The notes below the pieces were generated by a model that did not search any database, was not told the origin of the DNA, and was given only the letters and a program-made list of their open reading frames with translations. The translations under genes and the position numbers were made by a program. A stretch of DNA of 64,000 nt. It comes from Actinomycetota bacterium (GTDB lineage: Bacteria; Actinomycetota; Acidimicrobiia; Acidimicrobiales; Ilumatobacteraceae). Below are positions 35,629 to 44,695 of the stretch, piece by piece. The stretch covers positions 26,949 to 90,948 of the forward strand of contig JACQZZ010000010.1 in assembly GCA_016213625.1 (NCBI GenBank), read 5' to 3'. Each line of letters starts with the position of its first letter. The first letter of the stretch is position 1.

Positions 35629-37650
35629 TCAGGCGAGTTTGTCGGCGAACCAGTCGAGGATGATCTCGGCGCGCTGGCGACGGTGCACGGGGCTGCCCGA
35701 GCGTGACAGCTCGTGGCTCTCGCCCGGGAACCGATAGAAGGTGACGTCCTTGCCGAGCAGGCGCAGGGCCACGAACAGTTCCTCTGCCTGATTGATGGGG
35801 CAACGCAGGTCTCGTTCGCTGTGCACGATGAGCATCGGGCAGGTGATGGCGTGCACGTTCCTGATGGGCGACAGCGAGTGGTACGCCTCGGGATCGTCGA
35901 TGTGACGGGGCCCGTGCTCCACCCGGAACACGGTCGAGATGTCGCTGGTGAATTCCTCGGTGAACAGGTTGTTCACGGCACGCTCGCTGCAGATGCCCTT
36001 GAACCGGTGGCTGAACCGGCCAGCCAGTTCGGTGGCCATGTAGCCGCCGTAGCTGCCGCCCTGCATGCCGACGCGGTTCGGGTCGCAGAACGAGTAGCGC
36101 TCGAGTGCCGTGTCGAGCACCGCCATCACGTCGTCGAGATCGAGGCCGCCCCACCCCGAGCCGGGCGCGGCGTGATGCTTCGGGCCCAGGATGGCCTGAC
36201 CCCACGATTGCTCGCGGCCGGAGCCGCCACGCGGGTTGCTCATCAGCACGACGAACCCGGCCGCCGCCTGGAACTGGGCCTCGTCGAAGAAGGTCTCGCC
36301 GTACTGCGTGTGCGGCCCGCCGTGCACGTTGAGGATGACCGGATAGGTGGCCGACGGGTCGAAGTCGGCGGGACGCATGATCCACGCGTCGATCTCGTCG
36401 GTGCCGTCGGTGCACGGCACGGCGAACCGCTCCCACGTGAGCGGCATGCACTTCGTGCGATAGTCGGCGGCGAACGTGGTGAGACGACGCGGTGCTCCGT
36501 CGGTGATGACGAACACATCGGTCAGTTCGTCGACGGCCGATGCGCAGTAGGCGATGGTGCCGCCCCTGGCGTCCATCCCCTTCACCGAGATGGGGCCGAG
36601 CGTGACCTTCACGGGCGCGGCACCGTCGGCGACGACGCGGAACACGTGAGTCTCGCCACGATCTTCCGCGGTGCCGAGCAGCGTGTGATCGTCCACCCAC
36701 CTGGGAGGCACCGTGCCCGCCGTGGTCTCGAAGGTGCGGTCGAGCTCAGTGGTGATCCACCGGTGCTCGCCCCCGCCGACCGCGACCAGGCCGATGCGGC
36801 TGTTCTGCGGATCGGTGCTCGGATCGTCGTGGCCGATGAACGCGACCGTCGTGCCGTCGGGCGACACGGCGGGAACGCCGTACAAGCCTGTCTGTGCGGT
36901 GAGCGGGGTGACCGTGCCGTCGAGCGCGACCACGAACAGGTCGGTGGCGAAGTCGAGGTCCCACGTGTCGTGCCGCTGGGACGACGTGACGATGCCACTG
37001 CCGTCGGCGAGCCACGAGGGCCGACCGTGCTGGAACTCGCCGGGCGTGAGGTTGCGCGGCGTGCCCGTGCCGTCGGCCGGCACCACGTACACGTGCAACG
37101 GCCGGTCGAACACCCACCCTTCACCGTTCAGCGTGGTGAAGAACCGCTCGATCTTGCGCGGTGCCTGCCAACTCTCGTCGCCCTCGGCAGCACCCGGGGC
37201 GTCGTACCGTTCGTGGCGCGTTCGGCTGAGGAATGCGATGGTGCGCCCGTCGGGGCTGAACGAGGGTTCGCTGACGCCGTCCTTCATGGTGGCCACGATG
37301 CGCGTCTCGCCCGGCACGCCGATGGGCATCACGTGCAGCGTGGTCTCGCCCTTGGTGGGGCTTCGCCGCGCCGTGAAGGCCAGCGACGTGCCGTCGGGGC
37401 TCCACGTGGGCGATCCGTCGTGGTCGCCGCCCGTGATGGCACGAGCCGGGGCGCTGCCGTCGCAGGGCGCGAGCCAGACCTGGGAGTAGTACTTGTTCTT
37501 CGCCATGTCGACGCGGGTGACGACGAACGCCACCTGCGCACCGTCGGGCGACACGGCCGGCGACGACGCCTGCACGATGTTGCCGATGATGCGCTGAGCG
37601 AGGAGGGCGTGAGGGCTGAGGTCGGTTGCGGCCGACGCGGGCAGAGTCAT
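35629..37650 (-). CDS. S9-family prolyl oligopeptidase-like serine peptidase
   Basis: A 673-residue peptidase: N-terminal WD40-like beta-propeller (about 30-400, repeated SPDGxxVAFxxxR blades) and a C-terminal alpha/beta hydrolase. The nucleophile lies in MQGGSYGGYMATEL (Ser about 532), Asp in VHSERDLRCP (about 613) and His in PGESHELSR (about 644). It resembles acylaminoacyl/dipeptidyl peptidases. No signal peptide, so cytoplasmic. ATG 37650 follows TACCGT by 8 nt; the longer frame upstream is rejected. Confidence 0.9.
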   Translation of the reverse strand: MTLPASAATDLSPHALLAQRIIGNIVQASSPAVSPDGAQVAFVVTRVDMAKNKYYSQVWLAPCDGSAPARAITGGDHDGSPTWSPDGTSLAFTARRSPTKGETTLHVMPIGVPGETRIVATMKDGVSEPSFSPDGRTIAFLSRTRHERYDAPGAAEGDESWQAPRKIERFFTTLNGEGWVFDRPLHVYVVPADGTGTPRNLTPGEFQHGRPSWLADGSGIVTSSQRHDTWDLDFATDLFVVALDGTVTPLTAQTGLYGVPAVSPDGTTVAFIGHDDPSTDPQNSRIGLVAVGGGEHRWITTELDRTFETTAGTVPPRWVDDHTLLGTAEDRGETHVFRVVADGAAPVKVTLGPISVKGMDARGGTIAYCASAVDELTDVFVITDGAPRRLTTFAADYRTKCMPLTWERFAVPCTDGTDEIDAWIMRPADFDPSATYPVILNVHGGPHTQYGETFFDEAQFQAAAGFVVLMSNPRGGSGREQSWGQAILGPKHHAAPGSGWGGLDLDDVMAVLDTALERYSFCDPNRVGMQGGSYGGYMATELAGRFSHRFKGICSERAVNNLFTEEFTSDISTVFRVEHGPRHIDDPEAYHSLSPIRNVHAITCPMLIVHSERDLRCPINQAEELFVALRLLGKDVTFYRFPGESHELSRSGSPVHRRQRAEIILDWFADKLA

Positions 37651-37732
37651 GCCCGGTGACGGTAGTGGCTGATCACCGGCATGGATTCCATTTCGCGACG
37701 GTGGCCCGATGTCGCTGTGGCAGTCTCGGGGC

Positions 37733-38455
37733 ATGCAGACCGCTGACTTCATGACCGCACTCGCACGCGACGGGGCGGCGTTCAGCGCCGCATGCGAAGT
37801 GGCAGGGATGGACGCACCGGTGCCGTCGTGTCCCGAATGGACCGTCGCCGACCTGATGTGGCACCTCGCCGAGGTGCACGACTTCTGGACCGTGGTGGTG
37901 CGCGATCGCGTCGAGTATCCCGACGCGTACGTCGAGCCCGAGCGGCCGCCGGCAGCCGACCTTCCTGCGTTCTACCGCGACCGGCTGGCCGGGGTGGTCG
38001 AGGTGCTGAGCGCCGCGGATCCTGCCCAGCAGAACTGGACCTGGACGGCGGATCACTCCGCCGGTTTCGTCCAACGGCGCATGGCTCACGAGACCGCGAT
38101 GCACCTCACCGATGCGCAGGCCGCTGCCGGTCTGGCGTTGTCGGTCGAGCCCGAACTCGCCAGCGACGGCATCGACGAGTTCCTCGAGTACTTCCGCTCG
38201 CGTTCCACCGATGCCCCCGCGGCCGGCGGGTCGGTGCACCTGCACTGCACCGATGTGGCCGGCGAGTGGACGGTGCGCGAAGTGGACGGCGAACGTCTCG
38301 TGACGCGCGAGCACGCGAAGGGTGACTGTGCGCTGCGCGGCCCGGCGAGCGATCTGCTGCTGGTGCTCTGGCGACGTGTGCCGCTGAGCGCGGCCGACGT
38401 GGTGGGCGACGCCGAGGTCGCTGCCCGCTTCGTGGCGTACGCGAACCTCGACTGA
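37733..38455 (+). CDS. Maleylpyruvate isomerase-family (DinB-like) protein
   Basis: A 240-residue protein of the mycothiol-dependent maleylpyruvate isomerase/DinB-like four-helix family. Features are the opening PSCPEWTVADLMWHLAEVHDFW with two metal-type histidines, the second histidine helix RRMAHETAMHL and an SCP2-like C-terminal part (VHLHCTDVAGEWTVREVDGERL). CAGTCT lies 6 nt before the ATG; a second ATG 24 bp upstream is less likely. Many relatives have unknown thiol-transfer substrates. Confidence 0.82.
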   Translation: MQTADFMTALARDGAAFSAACEVAGMDAPVPSCPEWTVADLMWHLAEVHDFWTVVVRDRVEYPDAYVEPERPPAADLPAFYRDRLAGVVEVLSAADPAQQNWTWTADHSAGFVQRRMAHETAMHLTDAQAAAGLALSVEPELASDGIDEFLEYFRSRSTDAPAAGGSVHLHCTDVAGEWTVREVDGERLVTREHAKGDCALRGPASDLLLVLWRRVPLSAADVVGDAEVAARFVAYANLD

Positions 38456-38471
38456 CTGGTCGACCCGGCGA

Positions 38472-39515
38472 TTACTCGGCCAGGCCGACCGGGCTGCCGT
38501 CGATGATCTGGTCGAGGTACTCGCTGAGGCCGTAGCCGTGCTGGCCGGCGAACTCGCCGCTCTCGACGGTCCACTTGGTCATGCCCTCGCTGATGCGGGT
38601 CATCAACCAGTTGCCGTCCGGATCCTGTCGGCGGTTGCGCAGCGGGATGAGGTCCATGACCTCACCCGAGAACTTCCACTCCTTGTCGGACCGTGACGAG
38701 CGCAGCACGCCCTGGATGCGGTCGTGGTACTGCTCGTCGTCGCGGGTCTCGGTGCTGATCTGGACGTCGTCGCAGTAGTGCATCTCGCCGTTCTCCCAGA
38801 CGAACCCGCCACGTGTGCCGGGGCCGTCCTTCTTCGCCACGCGGCTGGCCATGAACCCGAAGTGCTCGTTCACGTTGGCGGTGAGCCAGCGGTAGTACCA
38901 CGGTGCCTGCCAGTAGCGCGGGCCCCACGAGTGGTCGCGCAGGCCGTGACCGCGGATCTCCCACTCGCGTTCGCCGACGCGGATGGTGCCGTGTGCCTGC
39001 ACGAGTTGCTCGTAGTGACCCTTGGCGAACTCTTCGCCGGGAGCCTCGTGCGGTGTGTCGGGCTCGCCGCCGAACATGCTGGGGCGGCCCTGCCCGGTGA
39101 AGGTGATGTGCGCCTCGCACTCGGCGTACGGGTTGTTGGTGAACGCATCCTTCGGATTGGCCATCTGCTCGGGCTCGTCGAGCAACACCACCTTGCCGGT
39201 GTAGTCGATGCGCAGCTCTTCGAACGGCGTGGCGATGGTCCACTTCAAGCCGCCGGCGTTGAACTCGTCGTTGTTGGTGATGGTCGGCCGCTTGTACATG
39301 AAGCCGACACTGCGGCCCTCCTGCCCGTCGGCAGGCGGCAGGTAGAGACACACGGTCATCTCGGCGTAGCCCTCGTTCGCACGGTTGCCCATGCGGAACC
39401 AGCCGCCGACCTGCTGCACGGGATCGAAGCAGTTGATGTACATGCTCTCGTTGAAGTTGGACTCCGGGCCCAGCTCGTGCATGTATTCGTCGGACGGATC
39501 GAGGCGAACTCCCAT
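38472..39515 (-). CDS. DUF7064-type protein related to hydroxyneurosporene synthase
   Basis: A 347-residue protein with the motifs IRGHGLRDHSWGPRYWQ, GFMASRVAKKDGPGTRGGFV and a lipocalin-like beta-rich layout. The RDHSWGPR signature is seen in DUF7064/AttH-like proteins, some next to acyl-CoA or terpenoid genes. Enzymatic activity has not been shown for most. TACGGT lies 6 nt before the ATG. It stands between MPI-like and conservon-linked genes. Confidence 0.7.
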   Translation of the reverse strand: MGVRLDPSDEYMHELGPESNFNESMYINCFDPVQQVGGWFRMGNRANEGYAEMTVCLYLPPADGQEGRSVGFMYKRPTITNNDEFNAGGLKWTIATPFEELRIDYTGKVVLLDEPEQMANPKDAFTNNPYAECEAHITFTGQGRPSMFGGEPDTPHEAPGEEFAKGHYEQLVQAHGTIRVGEREWEIRGHGLRDHSWGPRYWQAPWYYRWLTANVNEHFGFMASRVAKKDGPGTRGGFVWENGEMHYCDDVQISTETRDDEQYHDRIQGVLRSSRSDKEWKFSGEVMDLIPLRNRRQDPDGNWLMTRISEGMTKWTVESGEFAGQHGYGLSEYLDQIIDGSPVGLAE

Positions 39516-39566
39516 GCGGTCACCGTACCGAGCGGACCTTGCTCGGTCGTTACCGTGCGGTGCGGG

Positions 39567-40268
39567 TCAGTCGTGACGCGTCGGGAGGCTCAATGAGCCC
39601 AACCGAGCGTTCAACAGCGACGCGAGCTGGTCGAGGTCGATCTCGTCGCCGGCGGGCGCGGCGACGTCGCCGTGCTCGTCGGCCACCGGTGCTGCGTGCG
39701 GCGTGCCGAAGTGGGGGGTGACCATCGGCGGGACTCGCAGCGGCATGTGCTCCACCGGGTCGTGGTGCTTCGTGGGATCGGGAACGACCGGCACCTGCGT
39801 CGTGATGTGCGTCACGATCGGCCGCGAGATCTCGTCGAGTTCCTCGCGGGTGATCTGGTGGCTGCCGGTGACCACCGCCGGGTCGGCCGGCTCTGGTACG
39901 TCGGGTGCGACTTCGGCCGCGGGGGCCAGCACCAGCGCAGCCGCGGGTGCCGGCGCATCGGCGAGGGCGGCGGGCGGTGCAGGGGCGGGACGCGACGCGA
40001 GCGATTCCACCTGAAGTCGCAGTGCCTCGAGGTCGGCGGTGAGCCGGGCGGTCGCAGCGGCATCAGGGGGTGATGTCGGACCGGCGGCGAGTTCGGTGAT
40101 GCGAGCATCGAGCGCGGCCATCGACTCCAGCAGCTGGTGATGGCGCTGCTCCACGTCGTTCGAGAACGTCGCGAGCTCGTGGCGCACGGTGTCGAGGCGA
40201 GCATCGACAGCCTCGAGCACGGATTTCACCAGTAGTTGGATCTTCTCCTCGGTGGTGGGCTCGGTCAT
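39567..40268 (-). CDS. Coiled-coil protein downstream of the PatA-like protein
   Basis: The 233-residue protein has an N-terminal helical coiled coil (about 5-100: KIQLLVKSVLEAVDARLDT, then NDVEQRHHQLLESMAAL) and a Pro/Ala-rich middle; the C-terminus is a short helix (IDLDQLASLLNARLGSL). It lies just after the 457-residue neighbour, its start overlapping by a GTGA/ATG arrangement, with GGAAAGG 9 nt before ATG. The two are probably co-expressed, opposite to cvnABCD. I do not recognise a domain. Confidence 0.7.
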   Translation of the reverse strand: MTEPTTEEKIQLLVKSVLEAVDARLDTVRHELATFSNDVEQRHHQLLESMAALDARITELAAGPTSPPDAAATARLTADLEALRLQVESLASRPAPAPPAALADAPAPAAALVLAPAAEVAPDVPEPADPAVVTGSHQITREELDEISRPIVTHITTQVPVVPDPTKHHDPVEHMPLRVPPMVTPHFGTPHAAPVADEHGDVAAPAGDEIDLDQLASLLNARLGSLSLPTRHD

Positions 40269-40273
40269 CGTGC

Positions 40274-41647
40274 TCACCCTTTCCTTCCTCGGCGCCAACG
40301 TCCACCTTTGTGTTCCGTCGGTCCGCCGGCCGAGACGAGTTCCGACCCGTCTGATTCCTCGGCGAGCAACGTGTCGACCATGTCCCAGATCTCCACTGCG
40401 GCCAGGTTCTGTGCGGGCGTCGCCCAGTGCGCGATCCGCTCCACGTCGTGGTCGGCGTCCGCACTCGAGTTCGTGTCGTGTGCCGAGTTCGTGTCGTGTG
40501 CCGTGATCGTGTCGAGGTCCGTGTCGCTGTCGACGTCGTGCGACTCGCTCGTCGGGGTGGACGACGGTCCCATGTGCAAGGTGGGCAAGCCGGGCATGGG
40601 GGCGGCGTCGATGGCCACCGGACCGGAGTGGAAGACGACACCGTCATCCGTCGGTGCAGGGGCCTCGCCCTCGATCGCCATCTCCGGTTCGGGCTCGGGT
40701 TCCGGCTCGGTCAGTTTGGCGGACAACTCCGAGACCGACATCACCTTCGTCGCCAGCTTCGGCAGGTCCATGCCACTGAAGTCGGTGGGTGTGAAGCGAT
40801 CGCCCGCCTCGCCGGCCTCGCCGGCCTCGCCCGATGCGGGCTCGCCGGTGACGACCGCATGCGCGGCAGTGATCTCGGCGACCGACATCACCCTCGATGC
40901 CAGCTTCGGGAGTTCGATCCCGCTGAAGTCGGCGGGGGTGTAACGGTCGGTCGGAGCGGTGGCTTCCTCGACCGCGACCGGCTCGGCCTCGACGATCGGC
41001 GCGGGCGCAACGGGCGCCGGCAGTGGGGCAGGCATCGATGCCGCAGTGGCCGGAGCCGGCGGCGCGCTGAACGGCGACTCGCCCGGCTGCTGCATCGGCG
41101 GCGCAAGCGGCGGTGCGGGCGGCGGTGCGGCGATGGTGAGCGGTGCGATCGGGGCCACCGGACGAACCGGTGCCGCCAGCGCTGTCATCGGTGCGGATCG
41201 GATGACGGGCGGCTGGACGCGCCGCGCCCATTCATGAATGCCGGTGTCGTGATGGCGGAGCGGAGTGAGTTGCACCTGTCCGACAGGTTGGGGACCCACT
41301 TCGTCGAGCACTTCCTGGGTCAGCCGCTCGAGTGCGGTCTCCACCTCGTGTCGGTCGATCGACGAGTCGCGGGTGAACAGCCGTGCCAGCGAAACGCTGC
41401 CATCGACGAACACCCCACCTCGGGCCAGTTGCGCCGGGGAGAGGGCGCCTCTCACCACCAAGCGTGACTGCACTGGTGCGTCTCCGTCACGCTCAGCGAA
41501 GTAGATCGCTCCTTCGTCGACGAACAGGCGGACGCGTGTGGCCGTTCCGAGCTGCACCTCACCGGTGAACTGCTCGGCGCCCAGCTGCGCGACGAAGCCC
41601 CACGTTGGGTCATCCCCGCGATAGTCCTGCAGCTGGCTGCGAATCAT
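40274..41647 (-). CDS. PatA-N/DUF4388-like protein with long disordered tail
   Basis: 457 residues. The N-terminal domain (about 1-130: TWGFVAQLGAEQFTGEVQLG, LFVDEGAIYFAERDG, VVRGALSPAQLARGG) resembles the PatA N-terminal/DUF4388 domain often found with GTPase switch modules. The remaining 300 residues are Pro/Ala/Thr-rich, apparently disordered, and contain two near-identical copies of TP-x-DFSG-x2-LPKLA-x2-VMSV at about 235-260 and 283-308. GGGAGG lies 7 nt before the ATG. It is divergent to cvnA with a 197-bp gap, suggesting a shared pathway. Confidence 0.72.
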   Translation of the reverse strand: MIRSQLQDYRGDDPTWGFVAQLGAEQFTGEVQLGTATRVRLFVDEGAIYFAERDGDAPVQSRLVVRGALSPAQLARGGVFVDGSVSLARLFTRDSSIDRHEVETALERLTQEVLDEVGPQPVGQVQLTPLRHHDTGIHEWARRVQPPVIRSAPMTALAAPVRPVAPIAPLTIAAPPPAPPLAPPMQQPGESPFSAPPAPATAASMPAPLPAPVAPAPIVEAEPVAVEEATAPTDRYTPADFSGIELPKLASRVMSVAEITAAHAVVTGEPASGEAGEAGEAGDRFTPTDFSGMDLPKLATKVMSVSELSAKLTEPEPEPEPEMAIEGEAPAPTDDGVVFHSGPVAIDAAPMPGLPTLHMGPSSTPTSESHDVDSDTDLDTITAHDTNSAHDTNSSADADHDVERIAHWATPAQNLAAVEIWDMVDTLLAEESDGSELVSAGGPTEHKGGRWRRGRKG

Positions 41648-41844
41648 CCGTGCGCCTCCCGTTCTCCCGGTTCCTCATGCTGTTTCGGACGAATCGCCGA
41701 ACACCTTGAGCGATTTCCAAGGAACTCTCAAGTTCCCCACCCGACGCGCCGATGCAAGTTCGCCGACCGCTCGATGGTGCTGACCTCGGGCGGAGGTGAT
41801 GAGAGCGGGGCGGAGTCCTCGATGCATGGGAAAGGGACGGAGCG
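41648..41844. promoter_or_regulatory. Divergent promoter region of cvn and its companion operon
   Basis: The 197-bp gap feeds two divergent operons that both use Shine-Dalgarno leaders (GGGAGG and GGGACGGAG) rather than the leaderless pattern of their neighbours. No clear -35/-10 or palindrome was identified. Confidence 0.4.
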
Positions 41845-43824
41845 ATGCTTCGACGGATGAAGATCGGTGGGCGGGTGAACTTGCTCATCGCGGTGCCACT
41901 GCTCGCCTTGGTGGCGTTCGCGGCCATCGGATACGTGGCGCTGCAGAACGCCAGTGTGCGCGGCGACGAGTACCAGGCCCTCAAGGAGGCGCAGGATCTG
42001 CGCGCTGACACGCTGCCGCCCCCGGCCAGCCTGTTGAGCGCGTGGGCCGAGGTGAACGTGGTGGGTGTGCTCGCTGCGTCACCCGACGGGTTCACCCCTG
42101 GGGTGCAATCCGACATCGCAGGGCACCTGCGCGCCATCGACCAGGCACGTGTCGACTTCCAGGAATCAATGGCGTTCTGGGCCGAGCAGAATCTCGACCG
42201 GCGAGTGCAGATCCGTTTCGTGGAGATGGGGACTGCCGCCGGCAACAAGTTCTTCGACGCGGTGGATGCTGAGCTCCGGCCGGCCGTCGCGTCGGGCGAC
42301 CCGCAGGAGGTGCTGTCCGTCGTGCGCAGCCTCGAGTGGCGCTACGACCTCCAGCAGACCGGCGTGCAGCGTGCGCTCGACTATGCCGAGCGCGAAGTGC
42401 TCGCACGTGAGGCCAGCACTGAGGACTACGTGAGCAAGGTCATCCTGTTCGCCGGCGCCGGTGCGGCGTTGCTGGCACTCGCCACCCTGCTGCTGTCGGT
42501 GCGAGTCCGGCGCCTGATCGTGCGCCCCATTCGTGCGCTCGCCGCGCAGGCCAAGATGGTGGCCAGCCACGACCTGCCCGCCGCCGTGGACGCCGTCCAC
42601 GATCTTCCGGCCGATGCGCCGGTGCCCCACCTGCCGCCGTTCGAGGTGGAGACCAACGACGAAGTGGCGGAGCTGGCCATGAGCTTCAACTCCGTGCAGG
42701 ACGCCGCCGTCGACCTCGCTGCCGAGCAGGCCCGCGCTCGCCGCGTGGTGTCGGAGAACCTCGTGAACATCGCCCGTCGCAACCAGAACCTCCTCGGTCG
42801 CACCTTGGGCTTCATCTCCAACCTCGAGCAGAGCGAACGCGACCCCGAGGTGTTGGACAACCTGTTCCGCATCGACCACCTCACCACGCGTATGCGACGC
42901 AATGCGCAGTCGCTGTTGGTGCTCGCCGGTGCAGAACCCACCCGGCTGTGGGCGCCGCCGGTGCCCATCGGCGACGTGGTCCGCGCCGCGTTGTCGGAGG
43001 TGGAGAACTACGGCCAGGTCGAGCTGGCCGACGTCGGTGACGTGGTGGTGCTGGGTGCGCTCGCCGGCGAGGTGTCGCACCTGTTGGCCGAGCTGCTGGA
43101 GAACTCCACGAGCTTCTCGCCGCCGAACAGTTCGGTCACGGTGGTCGGGCGCAGCGTGCCCGACGGGCACCAGCTCGCGATCTTCGACTACGGCCTCGGC
43201 ATGTCGGCGGAGGATCTGGCCGACGCGAACCGTCGCCTCAACGAGGTCGGCTCGTTCGATCGGGAGACCAACAAGATGCTGGGCTTCCAGGTGGTCGCCC
43301 GGCTCGCCGCTCGTCACGACATCAAGGTGATGCTCACCACCACCCCCGGTGGAACGGGTGTCACGGCCATCATCCGGCTGCCGAAGTCGGTGCTGGATGT
43401 TCCGGGCACCGCGGCACCGGAGGCGCCCGTCGCCGACCTGCCGACGGCGTCGGCGTTGCTCACTCAGCCGTTGCCGATCGTGGCTCCCATGGCCGTCGAG
43501 CCGGTCACTCTCGAGTCCATCGAGCACGCCCGACCCACCGAGATGTCGGATGACGACCTGTGGGCGTCGATGCACTCGGCGTCGGCGAACGACGAACCCG
43601 TCGAGGTGGTCACCGCGGTCACGCCGGTCACCCCGGCGCCGATGGCCGACGAAGCCGCACCGTCCTCCGGACTCCCCAAGCGAGTGCGCGGCGCGCAACT
43701 GCCCGACCTCGGCGCGGCGACATTGGAGCCCGCCCCCACCCGTGCAGCGGAGGACGTGCGCAACACACTCACCAGCCTCCAACGCGGGGTCGATCTCGGT
43801 CGCCAACACGGCACCGACGACTGA
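41845..43824 (+). CDS. cvnA: CvnA: sensor-kinase-like protein of a conservon
   Basis: A 659-residue membrane protein. Two transmembrane helices (about 13-33 and 198-218) bracket an extracytoplasmic sensor; a HAMP-like linker follows. The dimerisation region (NLVNIARRNQNLLGRTLGF, IDHLTTRMRRNAQSLLVLAG) and ATPase N-box HLLAELLENSTSFSPPNS mark the nitrate/sulfonate-sensor type ATPase of Streptomyces conservons. A Pro/Ala/Thr-rich tail (about 520-659) follows. The first of four genes cvnABCD. Ligand unknown. Confidence 0.88.
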   Translation: MLRRMKIGGRVNLLIAVPLLALVAFAAIGYVALQNASVRGDEYQALKEAQDLRADTLPPPASLLSAWAEVNVVGVLAASPDGFTPGVQSDIAGHLRAIDQARVDFQESMAFWAEQNLDRRVQIRFVEMGTAAGNKFFDAVDAELRPAVASGDPQEVLSVVRSLEWRYDLQQTGVQRALDYAEREVLAREASTEDYVSKVILFAGAGAALLALATLLLSVRVRRLIVRPIRALAAQAKMVASHDLPAAVDAVHDLPADAPVPHLPPFEVETNDEVAELAMSFNSVQDAAVDLAAEQARARRVVSENLVNIARRNQNLLGRTLGFISNLEQSERDPEVLDNLFRIDHLTTRMRRNAQSLLVLAGAEPTRLWAPPVPIGDVVRAALSEVENYGQVELADVGDVVVLGALAGEVSHLLAELLENSTSFSPPNSSVTVVGRSVPDGHQLAIFDYGLGMSAEDLADANRRLNEVGSFDRETNKMLGFQVVARLAARHDIKVMLTTTPGGTGVTAIIRLPKSVLDVPGTAAPEAPVADLPTASALLTQPLPIVAPMAVEPVTLESIEHARPTEMSDDDLWASMHSASANDEPVEVVTAVTPVTPAPMADEAAPSSGLPKRVRGAQLPDLGAATLEPAPTRAAEDVRNTLTSLQRGVDLGRQHGTDD

Positions 43825-43848
43825 CGGCACGAGGGAGAGGGAGCACTC

Positions 43849-44271
43849 ATGTCGCTGTCCGATCAGGCGAACAACGTCAACTGGCTGATGGCCAACTTCG
43901 TCCGCAGTACGCCCGGTGTCGACCAGGCCGTCGCGGTGTCGTCGGATGGTCTGCTCATCGCGCTCAGCGCTCAGATCGACCGTGCGTCGGCCGACAAGCT
44001 GGCCGCCATCATCACCGGCATGCGTGCGCTCGCGCACGGAGCGGCCAACGAACTCGGCAAGGGCCAGGTGCTGCAGGTGCTGGTCGAGATGGCCAACTCG
44101 TACCTGTTCGTCGCGGCGATCTCTGGCGGGTCCACGCTCGGTGTGGTCGCCGCTCGTGATTGCGACCTCGGACTCGTGGGCTACGAGATCACGCTGCTCG
44201 TCGATCGCGTTGGGCCGCAGTTGACGCCGGCACTCATCTCGGAACTGAAGAACTCGTTGGTGGCGGTGTGA
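43849..44271 (+). CDS. cvnB: CvnB: Roadblock/LC7 protein
   Basis: 140 residues with the Roadblock/LC7 fold: VNWLMANFVRSTPGVDQAVAVSSDGLLIALS followed by ADKLAAIITGMRALAHGAANELG. These small dimers work with GTPases such as CvnD. GGGAG precedes ATG. It lies 24 bp after cvnA. Confidence 0.92.
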   Translation: MSLSDQANNVNWLMANFVRSTPGVDQAVAVSSDGLLIALSAQIDRASADKLAAIITGMRALAHGAANELGKGQVLQVLVEMANSYLFVAAISGGSTLGVVAARDCDLGLVGYEITLLVDRVGPQLTPALISELKNSLVAV

Positions 44272-44272
44272 C

Positions 44273-44695
44273 ATGGACCCCGACGTGACCGCAGTGCGAC
44301 CGTTCCTCGAACGAGGACGAGCGCTGTCTTCACCTCCGGACGCGTCTGGCGAGGGTCATCCGCACACCGGTGTGCGGGCGTACGCCATCACCCGTGGTCG
44401 CGCCCATGCTTCGGTGCACCTGGAGTTCGAGACGATGCTGCAGGCCACGGTGGTGGGTCGCGACGCTGCGGGCGCGCAGCGCTTCGAACGCGGCGACATC
44501 GTCCGCCTGTGCGACAGCGAACCGTTGTCGGTGGCCGAGTTGTCGGCGCGCCTGCACGTACCGATCGGCGTGGTGCGCGTCGTGGCCGCCGATCTGCTCA
44601 CCGAGGGGCTCCTGGAGTCGTTCCATCCGACCGAGAACGTCGCCGACGACGTCCTCCTGCTGACGAGGTTGATCGCCGGTGTCCGTGCTCTCTGA
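44273..44695 (+). CDS. cvnC: CvnC: DUF742 protein
   Basis: A 140-residue DUF742 protein. The family hallmarks VRAYAITRGRA, FERGDIVRLCDSEPLSVAELSARLHVPIGVVRVVAADLLTEGL describe a winged-helix-like domain, though DNA binding is not established. Start is 1 bp after cvnB; its end overlaps cvnD by 17 bp. Confidence 0.92.
   Translation: MDPDVTAVRPFLERGRALSSPPDASGEGHPHTGVRAYAITRGRAHASVHLEFETMLQATVVGRDAAGAQRFERGDIVRLCDSEPLSVAELSARLHVPIGVVRVVAADLLTEGLLESFHPTENVADDVLLLTRLIAGVRAL

Noticed and set aside
37650..37752. Longer S9 peptidase start
   Set aside because: The 34 extra residues overlap the divergent gene start and lack conservation-like features; TACCGT supports ATG 37650.
42166..44274. 702-codon open frame opposite cvnA and cvnB
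   Set aside because: Shadow frame; the plus strand is a complete conservon.
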